Source: Xanthomonas dyei
GTDB taxonomy: Bacteria > Pseudomonadota > Gammaproteobacteria > Xanthomonadales > Xanthomonadaceae
Reading direction: 5' to 3'
DNA length: 64,000 nucleotides
Assembly: GCF_002939865.1 (NCBI RefSeq)
Contig: NZ_MDEE01000010.1
Coordinates: forward strand, 1-64,000
Below, one piece after another: positions 63,174-64,000 of the stretch. Made by a program: the position numbers and the translations under genes. Every line of letters begins with the position of its first letter. The first letter of the stretch is position 1. Below the pieces are notes generated by a model. The model was not told where the DNA came from. It searched no databases and saw only the letters and a list, made by a program, of their open reading frames with translations.

Positions 63174-64000
63174 ATGCGTTCCATTCTGTTCGCCGCCCTT
63201 GGCGCGGCGCTGCTGTGCGGGCCTGCGTCTGCGGCATCGCGGTTTGTGCAAGACCCATACCCCAGCACCTACCACGCGCTCGCGTCCGGTCCGGTGCTGA
63301 TCCAGCACGCCACGGTACTGACCGGCACCGGGCAGCGGCTGGACGATGCCGACGTACTGCTGCGCGACGGCAAGGTGGCCGCGGTTGGCCGCGCACTTCA
63401 AGCGCCCGCCGACGCGCGCCGCATCGATGGCACCGGCAAGTGGGTCACCCCCGGCATCATCGACGTGCACTCGCATCTGGGCGTGTATCCCAGCCCAGGC
63501 GTCAGCGCGCATAGCGATGGCAACGAGATGACCGCACCGGTCACGCCCAACGTGTGGGCCGAACATTCGATCTGGCCGCAGGACCCGGGCTTCGGCACCG
63601 CGCTGGCCGGCGGCATCACCTCGCTGCAGATCCTGCCGGGCTCGGCCAATCTGATCGGCGGGCGCGGCGTCACGCTCAAGAACGTGGCTTCCACCACCTA
63701 CCAGGGCATGAAGTTTCCCGGCGCGCCGTGGGGTCTGAAGATGGCCTGCGGCGAAAACCCCAAGCGCGTCTACGGCGAAAAGGGCGGGCCCGCCACCCGC
63801 ATGGGCAATGTGGCCGGCTACCGCGCCGCGTTCATCGATGCGGCCGAGTATCTGCAGAAGAACGCACCGAAAAAGACCACCAAGAAGCGCCACTGGTGGA
63901 GCAGCGGCGGCGACAACGACAGCAGCGGCGATGCCGGCGGCAAACGCGACCTCAAACTCGACACGCTGGCCGGCGCCATCAACGGCGATATCCGCGTGCA
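63174..64000 (+). CDS. Amidohydrolase family protein (partial, runs off the window)
   Basis: Residues 1-275 are visible. A signal peptide (ending GPASA) precedes an amidohydrolase domain with the small beta-sandwich segment VLIQHATVLTGTGQRLDDAD and the metal-binding H99 and H101 in IIDVHSHLG. AGGITSLQILPGSANLIGG is also typical of exported imidazolonepropionase-like amidohydrolases. It has a lysine-rich, Ser/Gly/Asp-rich insertion near residues 230-260. The C-terminal metal ligands lie outside the window. Confidence 0.88.
   Translation, partial: MRSILFAALGAALLCGPASAASRFVQDPYPSTYHALASGPVLIQHATVLTGTGQRLDDADVLLRDGKVAAVGRALQAPADARRIDGTGKWVTPGIIDVHSHLGVYPSPGVSAHSDGNEMTAPVTPNVWAEHSIWPQDPGFGTALAGGITSLQILPGSANLIGGRGVTLKNVASTTYQGMKFPGAPWGLKMACGENPKRVYGEKGGPATRMGNVAGYRAAFIDAAEYLQKNAPKKTTKKRHWWSSGGDNDSSGDAGGKRDLKLDTLAGAINGDIRV

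Overview
The window is a high-GC gammaproteobacterial chromosome segment and almost certainly Xanthomonas. The evidence is a complete suxR-suxC-suxA-suxB sucrose locus, two TonB-dependent receptors, a GH92 mannosidase, an LPS lipid A/core cluster, a CitMHS citrate transporter beside a TctDE-type two-component system, and short intergenic repeats (GGGAATCGGGAAT blocks, CCCTCACCCC hairpins) that I associate with Xanthomonas genomes. The species cannot be settled from the sequence alone. I see no tRNA, rRNA, CRISPR array or intact insertion sequence.

Layout. 0.5-5.7 kb: leucine operon leuC-leuD-methyltransferase-leuB on the minus strand, ending in a terminator, with a divergent LysR regulator and an operator-like palindrome between them. 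5.7-12 kb: a membrane diguanylate-cyclase-type sensor, a TetR regulator, a Pcm-like methyltransferase and tolC. 12-18 kb: waaA, a LpxL-type acyltransferase, an O-antigen ligase-like protein, a GT4 glycosyltransferase, a zinc-ribbon protein and a small lipoprotein. 18-22 kb: secreted GH92 enzyme. 22-34 kb: C4-dicarboxylate block (maeB, dctA, an OprP/O porin, a hybrid histidine kinase with a DctB-like sensor, a LuxR-type response regulator) interrupted by an aldo/keto reductase and two small exported or unknown proteins. 34-40 kb: a solute-binding protein, TctE/TctD, a second OprP/O porin and CitMHS, a probable citrate or carboxylate uptake unit. 40-41 kb: a PhaB-like reductase whose catalytic tyrosine is replaced by phenylalanine. 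41-48.3 kb: the sux locus with two identical 14-bp operators between suxC and suxA. 49-52 kb: a DJ-1/PfpI protein, a QEGLA-motif metallopeptidase-like protein and rsgA. 52.1-53.8 kb: an AT-rich foreign island with two unknown membrane proteins, fused to the 5' stump of a type I secretion ATPase gene. 54-64 kb: housekeeping and metabolic genes (AlaA-like aminotransferase, SGNH hydrolase, methyltransferase, siderophore receptor, polysaccharide deacetylase, a glutaredoxin-A-type-rhodanese fusion, DUF924, and a partial amidohydrolase running off the right edge).

How the parts fit. Two carboxylate blocks lie side by side: dctA, malic enzyme and a dicarboxylate sensor, then citrate transport with TctDE. 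Each has its own outer-membrane porin. With sux sucrose scavenging this describes a bacterium feeding on plant apoplastic sugars and organic acids. The most unusual structural observation is that two unrelated genes, maeB and suxB, are each followed by tandem, decaying copies of their own last codons, and each array lies next to the same CCCTCACCCC hairpin element.
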